From assembly GCA_964546935.1 (NCBI GenBank), contig CAZJLJ010000056.1, forward strand, positions 1-17,856: 17,856 bases of DNA, written 5' to 3'. Each line of letters starts with the position of its first letter. Position 1 is the first letter of the stretch. This document shows positions 7,436-14,048 of this stretch, piece after piece. The position numbers and the translations under genes were made by a program. The stretch is from JALYTY01 sp964546935 (GTDB taxonomy: Bacteria; Vulcanimicrobiota; Vulcanimicrobiia; Vulcanimicrobiales; Vulcanimicrobiaceae). Under the pieces are notes generated by a model. That model saw nothing but the letters and a program-made list of their open reading frames with translations. It searched no databases and was not told the origin of the DNA.

Positions 7436-7722
7436 TGGCTCGTCGTGGTGGACGGCGTCCCGCAAGGGCGCGAAAAAACGTCGATAAAGCCGCGAAGACC
7501 GCAACGCCTAAAGAAGAGGCGATTGAAGTAGAAGGCACGATCGTCGAGCCGTTACCGAACGCGATGTTCCGAGTGGAACTCGCGAACGGACACAGAGTGC
7601 TCGCGCACGTGTCGGGAAAAATCCGGATGAACTACATCCGTATTCTTCCGGGAGATCGCGTCCTCGTGGAGCTCTCGCCGTACGATCTATCGCACGGCAG
7701 AATCACGTATCGATACAAGTAG
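7435..7722 (+). CDS. infA: Translation initiation factor IF-1 with a basic N-terminal tail
   Basis: IF-1 occupies the A site of the small subunit during initiation. The product has 95 residues, whereas IF-1 is normally about 72. The conserved OB-fold core starts near residue 26 with KEEAIEVEGTIVEPLPNAMF and runs through VRVLAHVSGKIRMNYIRI-like strands to the GDRVLVELSPYDLSHGRITYRYK end. The first 24 or so residues are an additional Arg/Lys/Ala-rich tail. No ATG, GTG or TTG occurs in frame between 7438 and the core, so the tail cannot be removed by choosing another ordinary start. The ATG overlaps the TGA of the mini-ORF. Confidence 0.96.
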   Translation: MARRGGRRPARARKNVDKAAKTATPKEEAIEVEGTIVEPLPNAMFRVELANGHRVLAHVSGKIRMNYIRILPGDRVLVELSPYDLSHGRITYRYK

Positions 7723-7753
7723 CCTGTAAGTGCATCGAAAGAAAGTTTAGAAA

Positions 7754-7870
7754 ATGAAAGTTCGTCCGTCGGTCAAAAAAATTTGCGAAAGCTGCAAAGT
7801 GATTCGCCGCCATGGTAAGGTGCGCGTGATCTGCGACGTCAACGCGAAGCACAAACAGGTCCAAGGTTAA
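7754..7870 (+). CDS. rpmJ: 50S ribosomal protein L36, zinc form
   Basis: L36 is the smallest large-subunit protein and binds near the peptidyl transferase region. The 38-codon gene encodes MKVRPSVKKICESCKVIRR followed by GKVRVICDVNAKHKQVQG. The zinc ligands are C11, C14, C27 and H33, as in the classical C+ form. It is preceded by GAAAG (about 7741–7745), about nine bases before the ATG. Its position between infA and rpsM is canonical. Confidence 0.98.
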   Translation: MKVRPSVKKICESCKVIRRHGKVRVICDVNAKHKQVQG

Positions 7871-7887
7871 GGATAGCTAGGAGCATT

Positions 7888-8271
7888 ATGGCACGTATTT
7901 CTGGTATCGATCTTCCGCGCGAGAAGCGGATCGAAATCGCACTGCAGTACATCTACGGCATCGGAGCGACAACCGCGAAGAAGCTGCTGGAACGTACCGG
8001 TATTTCGCCGGACCTTCGCGTCAAAGAAATGACCGAAGATGACGAGAAGAAGATCCGCGACGCGATCGATCAGATGCAGCTGCGTGTCGAAGGCGATCTG
8101 CGCCGCGAAGTCCAGGGCAACATCAAGCGCCTGATGGACATCGGTTCCTATCGCGGTCTGCGCCATCGCCGTGGTCTTCCGGTTCGCGGTCAGCGCACGA
8201 AGACGAACGCGCGCACGCGTAAGGGCCCGAAACGTACCGTGGCCGGCAAGAAGAAGGTCGCCAAGAAGTAA
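7888..8271 (+). CDS. rpsM: 30S ribosomal protein S13
   Basis: S13 is a head protein that contacts P-site tRNA and forms intersubunit bridges. The 127-residue product starts MARISGIDLPREKRIEIALQ, has the helix-hairpin-helix-like segment YIYGIGATTAKKLLERTGI, then SYRGLRHRRGLPVRGQRTKTNARTRKGPKRT and a Lys-rich end. AGGAG at 7879–7883 is the ribosome binding site. In most bacteria rpsK follows within tens of bases. Here a strong terminator and 8.5 kb intervene, so rpsM is the last gene of this transcript. Confidence 0.98.
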   Translation: MARISGIDLPREKRIEIALQYIYGIGATTAKKLLERTGISPDLRVKEMTEDDEKKIRDAIDQMQLRVEGDLRREVQGNIKRLMDIGSYRGLRHRRGLPVRGQRTKTNARTRKGPKRTVAGKKKVAKK

Positions 8272-8291
8272 CGTTCGGCGTAACGCTAATG

Positions 8292-8328
8292 AAACGAGCC
8301 CGGCAAAAGTTGCCGGGCTCGTTTTTTT
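8292..8328 (+). terminator. Intrinsic terminator after rpsM, probably bidirectional
   Basis: A perfect 15-bp inverted repeat (8292–8306 with 8310–8324, core GCCCGGC) encloses a three-base loop and runs into seven T residues (8322–8328). It should stop transcription of the ribosomal operon. On the other strand the stem is also followed by three T residues, and the stop codon of the convergent VOC gene (8327–8329) abuts it, so one hairpin probably serves both directions. Confidence 0.93.
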
Positions 8329-8794
8329 ACGCGTTTGCCAACGCCGCCATCCGGCGTTGCATCTCTTCTGCCGGAACATCCTCCACGTGCGTCATTACGA
8401 ACCATCGATGACCGAACGGATCTACAATGCCACCCGTACGATCGCCGTAGAATTGATCGGCGACCGGCCTTTCCAACTTTGCTCCGTTATCGACCGCTCT
8501 TTTGACGACGTCGTCGACGTTCTCCATATAAAGCGCGATCGTTACCGGCGTGCCGCCGATCGATTTGGGGCTGCGTGCCCCAACCTCATCGTTTTCATCG
8601 GCCAGCATAATTACGGAATCGCCGATTGTTAGCTCCGCGTGTGCGATGCGACCGTCTTTGCCCGGCATGCGCATCCGTTCGCCTGCATTAAAGATGTCTT
8701 GATAGAACGCAATCGCTCCCGCCGCATCGTCGACGATCAGGTATGGGGTAACGCTGTGATAGCCCTCGGGGATGGCCCGGACTCTTGCTGCCAT
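8327..8794 (-). CDS. VOC-family protein, PhnB/glyoxalase-like
   Basis: The 155-residue product shows the paired beta-alpha-beta-beta-beta layout of vicinal-oxygen-chelate proteins. The first module is VTPYLIVDDAAGAIAFYQDIFNA with GRIAHAELTIGDSVIMLADE. The second is VTIALYMENVDDVVKRAVDNGAKL with GDRTGGIVDPFGHRWFVMTHVEDV. It resembles the PhnB-like subgroup, whose substrates are mostly unknown, so no reaction is assigned. Of two candidate starts, 8800 and 8794, I prefer 8794: GGAGG (8806–8802) is seven bases from it but only one base from the other. It converges on rpsM and shares the terminator hairpin. It is divergent from the DUF72 gene, with about 100 bases between them and no convincing promoter recognised. 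Confidence 0.88.
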   Translation of the reverse strand: MAARVRAIPEGYHSVTPYLIVDDAAGAIAFYQDIFNAGERMRMPGKDGRIAHAELTIGDSVIMLADENDEVGARSPKSIGGTPVTIALYMENVDDVVKRAVDNGAKLERPVADQFYGDRTGGIVDPFGHRWFVMTHVEDVPAEEMQRRMAALANA

Positions 8795-8900
8795 CGTCAT
8801 TCCTCCAAAAATGGATGGAATACACCTCGGCGAGGCTGCGGCCGGAGTCCTGCACGGCGAACACGAACGAGGGCTTTGTGAAGGCCGGTTGCTTTGGTCG

Positions 8901-9776
8901 ATGATCTACGTCGGAACGTGCGGCTTTGCGTATAAGGATTGGATAGGACCGTTCTACCCGCCGCGCACGCGTTCGGAGGAAATGCTGCCATTTTACGCGC
9001 GCCAGTTTCCGGCGGTCGAGATCGACATGAGCTACTACGGGATTCCGCAAACGTCGACGATCGCATCGATGGAGCGCCGTACGCCGGAAAACTTTCGATT
9101 CAGTTTCAAAATTCCGCAAACGGTCACGCATCCGCCGGAGGGCGCGGGGCGCATTCATGCCGATGCGCGACAATTTCGTGAAGCCCTGGCGCCGTTGCGT
9201 GAAAGCGGAAAACTCGCATGTGTTCTCGCGCAATTTCCAAACGGGTTTAAGCCCAGCGACCAAAACCGCGATTACGTACGTCGCGTGGTTAACGCCTTCG
9301 AAGAATTACCGGTGGTAGTAGAGTTTCGCCATCGGGCGTGGCAGACGCCGGAAACTTTCGACATGCTTCGCGATCAAAATGCAGGCTTTTGCAACGTCGA
9401 TATGCCCGCGTTTGAAGAATTGCCCAAATCGTCTTCCGATGCGACGAGCAGTATCGGCTACGTACGGCTGCATGGACGTAACGCAAAGCAATGGTGGAGC
9501 GGCACGAACGTCACGCGCTATCAGTATCTGTATTCGTCGGAAGAATTGGATCCATGGGCCGATCGCATCGCAGAGATAGAAGAACAAGTCGAAGAGACCT
9601 ACGTCTTTTTCAACAATCACGCGCGGGGAAATGCAGCCCGCAACGCCGAGATGCTGGAAGCGCTTCTGGAAGAGCACTACGGTGAAGCAGCGGAAAAGCT
9701 AGTAGCGCACGGAGAAGGCGGCAATCCGGAACAAGAGACGTTGCCCGGTTTCGCGCCGCCCTTTGAGGAAGGATAA
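8901..9776 (+). CDS. DUF72 (YecE-like) protein
   Basis: DUF72 proteins have a TIM-barrel-like fold of uncertain biochemical role. From ATG 8901 the 291-residue product opens with the family hallmark YVGTCGFAYKDWIGPFYPP. It continues with YARQFPAVEIDMSYYGIPQ, TPENFRFSFKIPQTVTH, the central VVVEFRHRAWQT, GYVRLHGR, and the late YVFFNNHARGNAARNAEML motif. Longer frames upstream (ATG 8811, ATG 8772) only add sequence outside the family, and a TTG four codons upstream of 8901 is possible. No strong Shine-Dalgarno is visible for any choice, so the start is uncertain by a few codons. The stop directly abuts the start of the nucleotidyltransferase gene, so the two probably form an operon. Confidence 0.92.
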   Translation: MIYVGTCGFAYKDWIGPFYPPRTRSEEMLPFYARQFPAVEIDMSYYGIPQTSTIASMERRTPENFRFSFKIPQTVTHPPEGAGRIHADARQFREALAPLRESGKLACVLAQFPNGFKPSDQNRDYVRRVVNAFEELPVVVEFRHRAWQTPETFDMLRDQNAGFCNVDMPAFEELPKSSSDATSSIGYVRLHGRNAKQWWSGTNVTRYQYLYSSEELDPWADRIAEIEEQVEETYVFFNNHARGNAARNAEMLEALLEEHYGEAAEKLVAHGEGGNPEQETLPGFAPPFEEG

Positions 9777-10511
9777 ATGAAGGCAGTAATTACGACGGGC
9801 GGCCGGGTGGACGAAGCCTATGCGGCGGAGGCAGGGACGCCGATCAAAGCGCTCGCCGAGATACGCGGAGTAACGATGCTGCAGCGCGCGATCGACGCGT
9901 TGCGCGCGTGTGGAGTGAAGCAGATCGCAGTCGTTGCCGATCCGCCGGTTCGCGAAGCCGTGGAAGGACGTGTCGACGCCATCTTCGACGGTGCCGCCAC
10001 CGGAGCGCAGAACGTTTTGCGGGCTTTAGGCGCATGGCCCGATAACGGCGAATCACTCCTGTATTTAACGAGCGACATGCCTTACATAGACGCCGGCGCA
10101 CTACGCGACTTCATCGAACGTACACCTAAAGACGCGCTTGCAATGCCGCTGACCGAATACGACCAGTTTTTAACACGGTTTCCCGGCGCACCGCCCTTTG
10201 GGATTACGCTCGGCGGTGAGCGCGTCATCAACGGTGGAGTCTTTCACGTTCCCGCCGGTGCGGCGGGTGTTCTATCGAAAGTCGCCACCCAATTCTTCGA
10301 AGCGCGAAAGGCTCCGTGGAAAATGGCGTCGCTCGCGGGTCCCGCGCTGCTCGTCCGTTTTCTCTTGCGACGGCTCACCATCGCGCAGATCGAATTGCGC
10401 GCACAAAAAGTGCTGGGCATGCCCGTGACGGCCGTTCGCAATGCTGCGCCGGAACTTGCCTACGATGCGGATTCGGCAGATGAATACCGCTATGCACGCA
10501 TGCACTGGTAA
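9777..10511 (+). CDS. MobA-like NTP transferase domain protein
   Basis: The 244-residue product looks like a nucleotidyltransferase of the MobA/IspD/GlmU type fold. It has a glycine-rich start (AVITTGGR, in place of the usual L-A-G-G), a lysine in TPIKALAEIRGVTML (K24), the metal-binding L-T-S-D-M-P motif with D100, an N-G-G-V-F strand at about 152–156, and a late acidic motif (AYDADSADEYRYAR) like the D-x-D-T-P-E-D of this fold. The substrate cannot be read from sequence. A molybdopterin or cobinamide role is not supported by neighbours. It begins on the base after the DUF72 stop, and the GAGGAAGG at 9765–9772 inside that gene serves as ribosome binding site. Confidence 0.85.
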   Translation: MKAVITTGGRVDEAYAAEAGTPIKALAEIRGVTMLQRAIDALRACGVKQIAVVADPPVREAVEGRVDAIFDGAATGAQNVLRALGAWPDNGESLLYLTSDMPYIDAGALRDFIERTPKDALAMPLTEYDQFLTRFPGAPPFGITLGGERVINGGVFHVPAGAAGVLSKVATQFFEARKAPWKMASLAGPALLVRFLLRRLTIAQIELRAQKVLGMPVTAVRNAAPELAYDADSADEYRYARMHW

Positions 10512-10524
10512 AGGCGGACCGGTC

Positions 10525-10641
10525 TTAGTGCCGCTTGTCGAGGGCCGGCGCGAGCTGTTCTAGATTGATGACAGGGAAAATAGCGCCAACGGCCATTGCG
10601 AAGGCAGCTATCACCCAACGCCGCTTTTGCGCTTTGCTCAA
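10525..10641 (-). CDS. 38-residue putative single-span membrane peptide, TTG start
   Basis: This small frame lies 23 bases downstream of the glycine-zipper gene, on the same strand. It starts with TTG at 10641, with GGAG seven bases upstream (a normal spacing) and an in-frame TAG shortly before, so TTG is the only reasonable start. The product begins with a basic stretch (SKAQKRRW), then a hydrophobic segment of about 17 residues (VIAAFAMAVGAIFPVIN), and ends with a polar tail (APALDKRH). That is the layout of a small bitopic membrane protein. It fills the otherwise empty gap between two convergent genes. I recognise no family, and a chance ORF cannot be excluded. Confidence 0.5.
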   Translation of the reverse strand: MSKAQKRRWVIAAFAMAVGAIFPVINLEQLAPALDKRH

Positions 10642-10664
10642 AGCACCACTCCAGGACTAAAAGC

Positions 10665-11204
10665 TTAGCTCTGACGCCGTACCGAATCGAGTTGCACCGT
10701 CACGACCGCTCCCTGCGGAATCGTGACGTTTTCGTGAACGTTCTTCGAAACCAGAAAACCGGTTCCGCCGCCGATTACAGCGCCGGTCCATCCTCCGATA
10801 AGCCCGCCGATCAGCGCGCCCGCCGCGCTTGAGCCGGCCTCTCTCCCGGCGTTGCTCTTCGTGTTGGCCTTAACGTTCGTTACGTGGCCAACGACGGCGT
10901 AGGTGCCCGACGACGTCTGGATTTTGTCGACCGCGAGCCTGATCTGCGCTTTTCTTCCTGCGCCTCCGCTTTGAACTTCGGCGACGTGTCCGTAGATTGT
11001 TGCATGCTGCAGATTTGCCGAGGGTGCGTAGACGTCTACCAGTTTAAACGTGTCACCGACCTGGGCTGTCTTCGAGTTCAGTTGGCGATCGATCGAGCCG
11101 TAGACCTGCGATCCGGGCGTGAGCTGCTCAGCAGCCATCGCGGGAACTGCCGCAAGGAATACGCCGATCATGACCGCTGTCAGTCGTTGCTGTAAGGAAT
11201 TCAT
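10665..11204 (-). CDS. Secreted glycine-zipper protein
   Basis: The 179-residue product has a clear Sec signal peptide (RLTAVMIGVFLAAVPAMAA, cleavage near residue 24–25). A soluble beta-rich part follows (about 26–110, with QLTPGSQVYGSIDRQLNSKTAQVGDTF). Then comes a glycine-zipper stretch (about 120–150: SAAGALIGGLIGGWTGAVIG) and a final strand VTIPQGAVVTVQLDS. Proteins with such zippers are commonly envelope-associated; the exact role is unknown. ATG 11204 has AGG about eight bases upstream. It is divergent from the MFS transporter, with 85 bases between them, and probably cotranscribed with the 38-residue peptide downstream. Confidence 0.8.
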   Translation of the reverse strand: MNSLQQRLTAVMIGVFLAAVPAMAAEQLTPGSQVYGSIDRQLNSKTAQVGDTFKLVDVYAPSANLQHATIYGHVAEVQSGGAGRKAQIRLAVDKIQTSSGTYAVVGHVTNVKANTKSNAGREAGSSAAGALIGGLIGGWTGAVIGGGTGFLVSKNVHENVTIPQGAVVTVQLDSVRRQS

Positions 11205-11289
11205 GGTATTAGCCTACACTTGCCGAATGCGCGTTGCTATCCCAAAATGGCAGACCTCTGGAAGAGTCTGCAGCGGACGGAGGTGAGGA

Positions 11290-12492
11290 ATGGCTTCGGA
11301 TGCCGCAAGAAGCAACGCGCCACGGTTGACGGCATACTGGTTCGGTATTCAGCTTGTTTGGGGAGCGGTGTTGGGTATTTCGCTGCAGGCGCGGTGTATC
11401 CAACTAAGCGGCGCTGCGTCTCTAGCGGCGTATGGCGAAATTTCCATCGCCGGCGCATTTGCCGCAGCGATCGTGCAGTTGATCGCCGGTCCATGGTCGG
11501 ATGCGCTGCGGCGTCAAGGCAGTAACCGCGCACCCTTTTATGTGGCCGGCGCTATCGCCGCTGCCATTGCGATCGTCGCGTTTTACGTTGCCTCGACCAT
11601 CGGCGCACTACTCGTGGCGTTCGTCGCATTGCAGGCTGCGATGAATTTCGCGATCGGTCCCTATCAGGCGATTCTACCCGATGCGGTCGAAGGCGGCCGG
11701 CTTGGCGGCGCGTCGGCGTGGATGGCCGCAATGCAAAGCGCGGGTAACGCGGCCGGAGCGATTCTCGCGACCGTTATCGGTAACGGCGTGCCTCTCGGCG
11801 CCACGATCGGAGTAGTGTTGTTAGGTACGTGCGCGATTAGCGTAATGCATTTGAGCAATGTGAATTTACGTCCCATCGAAACGGAACGAAAGATTCGCGT
11901 CACACGCACGCTGGTCGATCTTTTTATTTCACGTGCGTTCGTTTACACCGGTTTTTACACGCTGCTCGGGTATTTGTTGTTCTATTTGCGCAACGTCTTG
12001 CCGGCTAAGAGTCCCATCGATTCAACGGCTGCAACGGGAATAGCGATCTTATTATTCACCCTTGTAGGTGCTGCGGGTGCGGCTCTCGCGGCTAAACCGG
12101 CAGATCGAATGGATGAACGTCTTGTCGTCACGATCGGCGGCGGACTTGTGGCGCTGGCCGTTTTTGCTCTTTCGTGGACAAGCGTTCTTGCGTTAATCGG
12201 CATCGCCATCGTGATGGCCGGAATAGGCTGGGGCATTTTTCTGTGCGCCGATTGGGCGTTCGCGTGCCGTTTATTACCGCCAAGTGCACTGGCAACGACG
12301 ATGGCCATTTGGAACATAGCGGTGGTTGGACCACAGATGCTTGCACCTATTATTGCAACTGCTATTTTGGTGCGCACCGGTGCAATTGCGACATCAGTCG
12401 GACCACGAATTGCATTTACTGTTGCAGCATTTGAAATAGGTGTCGGTGCTCTATGGATCTGGCGTTTACCAGGCAGCCACTCCGGGAAATAG
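11290..12492 (+). CDS. MFS transporter, SLC45/sugar-permease-like
   Basis: This is an inner-membrane protein of 400 residues with about twelve hydrophobic segments. The loop after the second transmembrane region reads GPWSDALRRQGSNRAPF (67–83), and the loop near residue 123 reads GPYQAILPDAVEGGRLG. Both resemble SLC45-like and related MFS carriers, where these loops read G-P-x-S-D and P-Y-Q-A-L-L-P-D. Substrate unknown. GGAGGTGA (11279–11286) is a near-perfect Shine-Dalgarno, six bases from the ATG. A TTGCCG–17 bases–CAAAAT pair (11220–11248) is a weak promoter candidate. A short hairpin (GCAGAC 11250–11255 with GTCTGC 11266–11271) lies in the leader. Confidence 0.9.
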   Translation: MASDAARSNAPRLTAYWFGIQLVWGAVLGISLQARCIQLSGAASLAAYGEISIAGAFAAAIVQLIAGPWSDALRRQGSNRAPFYVAGAIAAAIAIVAFYVASTIGALLVAFVALQAAMNFAIGPYQAILPDAVEGGRLGGASAWMAAMQSAGNAAGAILATVIGNGVPLGATIGVVLLGTCAISVMHLSNVNLRPIETERKIRVTRTLVDLFISRAFVYTGFYTLLGYLLFYLRNVLPAKSPIDSTAATGIAILLFTLVGAAGAALAAKPADRMDERLVVTIGGGLVALAVFALSWTSVLALIGIAIVMAGIGWGIFLCADWAFACRLLPPSALATTMAIWNIAVVGPQMLAPIIATAILVRTGAIATSVGPRIAFTVAAFEIGVGALWIWRLPGSHSGK

Positions 12493-12605
12493 GGCAATTG
12501 GTTCTACGCACGGGAACCATTCGGGCGCTCGATGCGTTATGGATCAAGGAAGTTGAGTAAACGTACTCACTCCCTAAGAAAATCGAATAATAGTAGGAGG
12601 CTTTT

Positions 12606-13910
12606 GTGAAACGACTGAGCACCGGAGTACTGGCGGCACTCATCGCAGTGTCGAGCGGGCTCACCGCGGTGGCAGCTCCGTCAGGATCGATGCAAGCACA
12701 GGGCAACAATGGACAAGCTGTGGTTGCGCAATCCAACGCGGCGGCACCGGCGGCGAACTTCGGAACTCCGCCGTCCGGCCAAATCCCGATTCTTTTCAAC
12801 GACCACCACGTTTATAGCAAACCCGACACACTAAAACAGGGCCGCGTTCTCGCTGCTCTCGTGAAGGGTGGAACCGTTCTCATTCCGTTGCGTTCGATGT
12901 TCGAACAAATGGGCGCGTCGGTTTCTTTTGACGCTGGAAGCAAAACCGTTACGGTTAGCAAGCCGGGTTCCGAGGTGAAAGTCACCGTTGGAAAACCGGA
13001 AGTGGTCATCAATGGTGAATCTCGTCCGCTCGACGTAGCGCCGATGATTTACCAGGGCAACGTTCTCGTGCCGGTTCGCGTAATTTCGGAAGGCATGGGC
13101 GCGTATGTCCAATGGGTTCCCGACAAGCAAGTCGTTGTCGTTCGTTACGTGACCGCAACGCCGCCGCCGACGCCGGCTCCAACCGAAGCGCCGACGGCTG
13201 CACCAACGGTCGCACCAACGCCGACACCGGCTCCGAAGGCAACACCGTATAAGGACATCTTTATCGCCGGCGATTACATCTTCTCGCCGAAGGTGTACAA
13301 CGAGTTCAGCCCCGGTAACACCGGAAACGGTTCGTACTCGGTTCGCGGCGCTATCGAGTTCGACGCGTTGAACTTGCCGTGGATGCTTGCCGGAAACTTC
13401 GAGTCGTTCCAATACCCGCACAACTGCGCTGGAGTCGGCGATCCGCAATGTAACGTGACGACCATCGGTCAAACGGGACAAACGTTCGTTCCCGGCTTCA
13501 CCGCACGCGATCAAGACATCGATGCACGCTTCGGTATCAAAGTGATCGATCCGCGCATCTACGTCGGTATTGGATACCTGTGGCGTTCGAACGACTACGG
13601 CTACCCGAAACTAAACGGCGTCGGCTTCGGCGGTGAAAAACTGCCGGATCTCAACCAACCGTTCTCGGTCTACGGCAGCGTTTTCTACTACCCGAACGCG
13701 AAGGGCAATTTCACGGATCCGGGCACGGGCATCGGGTATCAACTCGCATACAACATCCTGAAGTACCAAATCGGAGCCACCGTGGGCTTCGGCAAGGCTC
13801 CGATCTTCCTAGACCTGGGCTGGATGGGCGATAACGGTAAGAACAAGACCAATACGCCTGGTGACTTCTCGCACAACGGCCCGTACGCGGGCCTCGGAAT
13901 CAAGTTCTAA
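12606..13910 (+). CDS. Secreted CuAO-N-like domain / Pro-Thr linker / beta-barrel-like protein, paralog 1
   Basis: The 434-residue product has four parts. Residues 1–23 are a Sec signal peptide (MKRLSTGVLAALIAVSSGL, cleavage near AVA-AP). Residues about 62–181 match the copper amine oxidase N-terminal-like domain (PF07833 type) in two repeats, with VLIPLRSMFEQMGASVSFD and VLVPVRVISEGMGAYVQW. Residues 183–214 are a Pro/Thr/Ala linker. Residues about 215–434 are rich in alternating hydrophobic and aromatic strands and end in a terminal Phe (GPYAGLGIKF), like the last strand of outer-membrane barrels. Two cysteines (C274, C282) could pair. No oxidase catalytic domain is present. The GTG start is fixed by AGGAGG (12595–12600). 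Its twin follows after a terminator. Confidence 0.82.
   Translation: MKRLSTGVLAALIAVSSGLTAVAAPSGSMQAQGNNGQAVVAQSNAAAPAANFGTPPSGQIPILFNDHHVYSKPDTLKQGRVLAALVKGGTVLIPLRSMFEQMGASVSFDAGSKTVTVSKPGSEVKVTVGKPEVVINGESRPLDVAPMIYQGNVLVPVRVISEGMGAYVQWVPDKQVVVVRYVTATPPPTPAPTEAPTAAPTVAPTPTPAPKATPYKDIFIAGDYIFSPKVYNEFSPGNTGNGSYSVRGAIEFDALNLPWMLAGNFESFQYPHNCAGVGDPQCNVTTIGQTGQTFVPGFTARDQDIDARFGIKVIDPRIYVGIGYLWRSNDYGYPKLNGVGFGGEKLPDLNQPFSVYGSVFYYPNAKGNFTDPGTGIGYQLAYNILKYQIGATVGFGKAPIFLDLGWMGDNGKNKTNTPGDFSHNGPYAGLGIKF
13152..13247 (+). repeat. Low-complexity Pro/Thr/Ala coding repeat, paralog 1
   Basis: Imperfect repeats of codons for P, T and A (units like CCGACG and GCACCAACG) encode the linker between the two folded parts of paralog 1. 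The unit order differs from that in paralog 2, as expected for a slippage-prone spacer. Confidence 0.75.
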
Positions 13911-13935
13911 TCGGGAGCTTGGCCTTACGGCAAAG

Positions 13936-13965
13936 GAACCGGGCGTAAACCGCCCGGTTCTTTTT
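13936..13965 (+). terminator. Intrinsic terminator after paralog 1
   Basis: A perfect 10-bp stem (GAACCGGGCG 13936–13945 with CGCCCGGTTC 13951–13960) with a five-base loop is followed by five T residues. It lies 25 bases after the stop codon. It implies that the second paralog needs its own promoter in the 80 or so bases that follow. Confidence 0.9.
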
Positions 13966-13995
13966 CATACAAAGGCGTTGGGTTATTGTGTACGT

Positions 13996-14019
13996 GAGCG
14001 GAGTAAGAAGCCGCTCCGC
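13996..14019. repeat. Inverted repeats in the paralog 2 leader
   Basis: Two overlapping, mutually exclusive stems are possible: GAGCGG (13996–14001) with CCGCTC (14011–14016), or GCGGAG (13998–14003) with CTCCGC (14014–14019). They sit 20–45 bases before the paralog 2 Shine-Dalgarno. A comparable but unrelated stem (TGAGTA/TACTCA, 12554–12569) precedes paralog 1. These may be operators or mRNA hairpins; no function is demonstrated. Confidence 0.4.
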
Positions 14020-14048
14020 ATACAACAGAACTTAGGTAGGAGGCTCTA

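Noticed and set aside
8772..8900. Upstream starts (ATG 8772 or 8811) for the DUF72 gene
   Set aside because: They overlap or crowd the divergent VOC gene start, lack a + strand Shine-Dalgarno, and add residues outside the family, whose N-terminus begins with the Y-V-G-T motif.
12499..12519. Inverted repeat TGGTTC/GAACCA after the MFS gene as a terminator
   Set aside because: The stem is only six bp with a nine-base loop, and no T-run follows.
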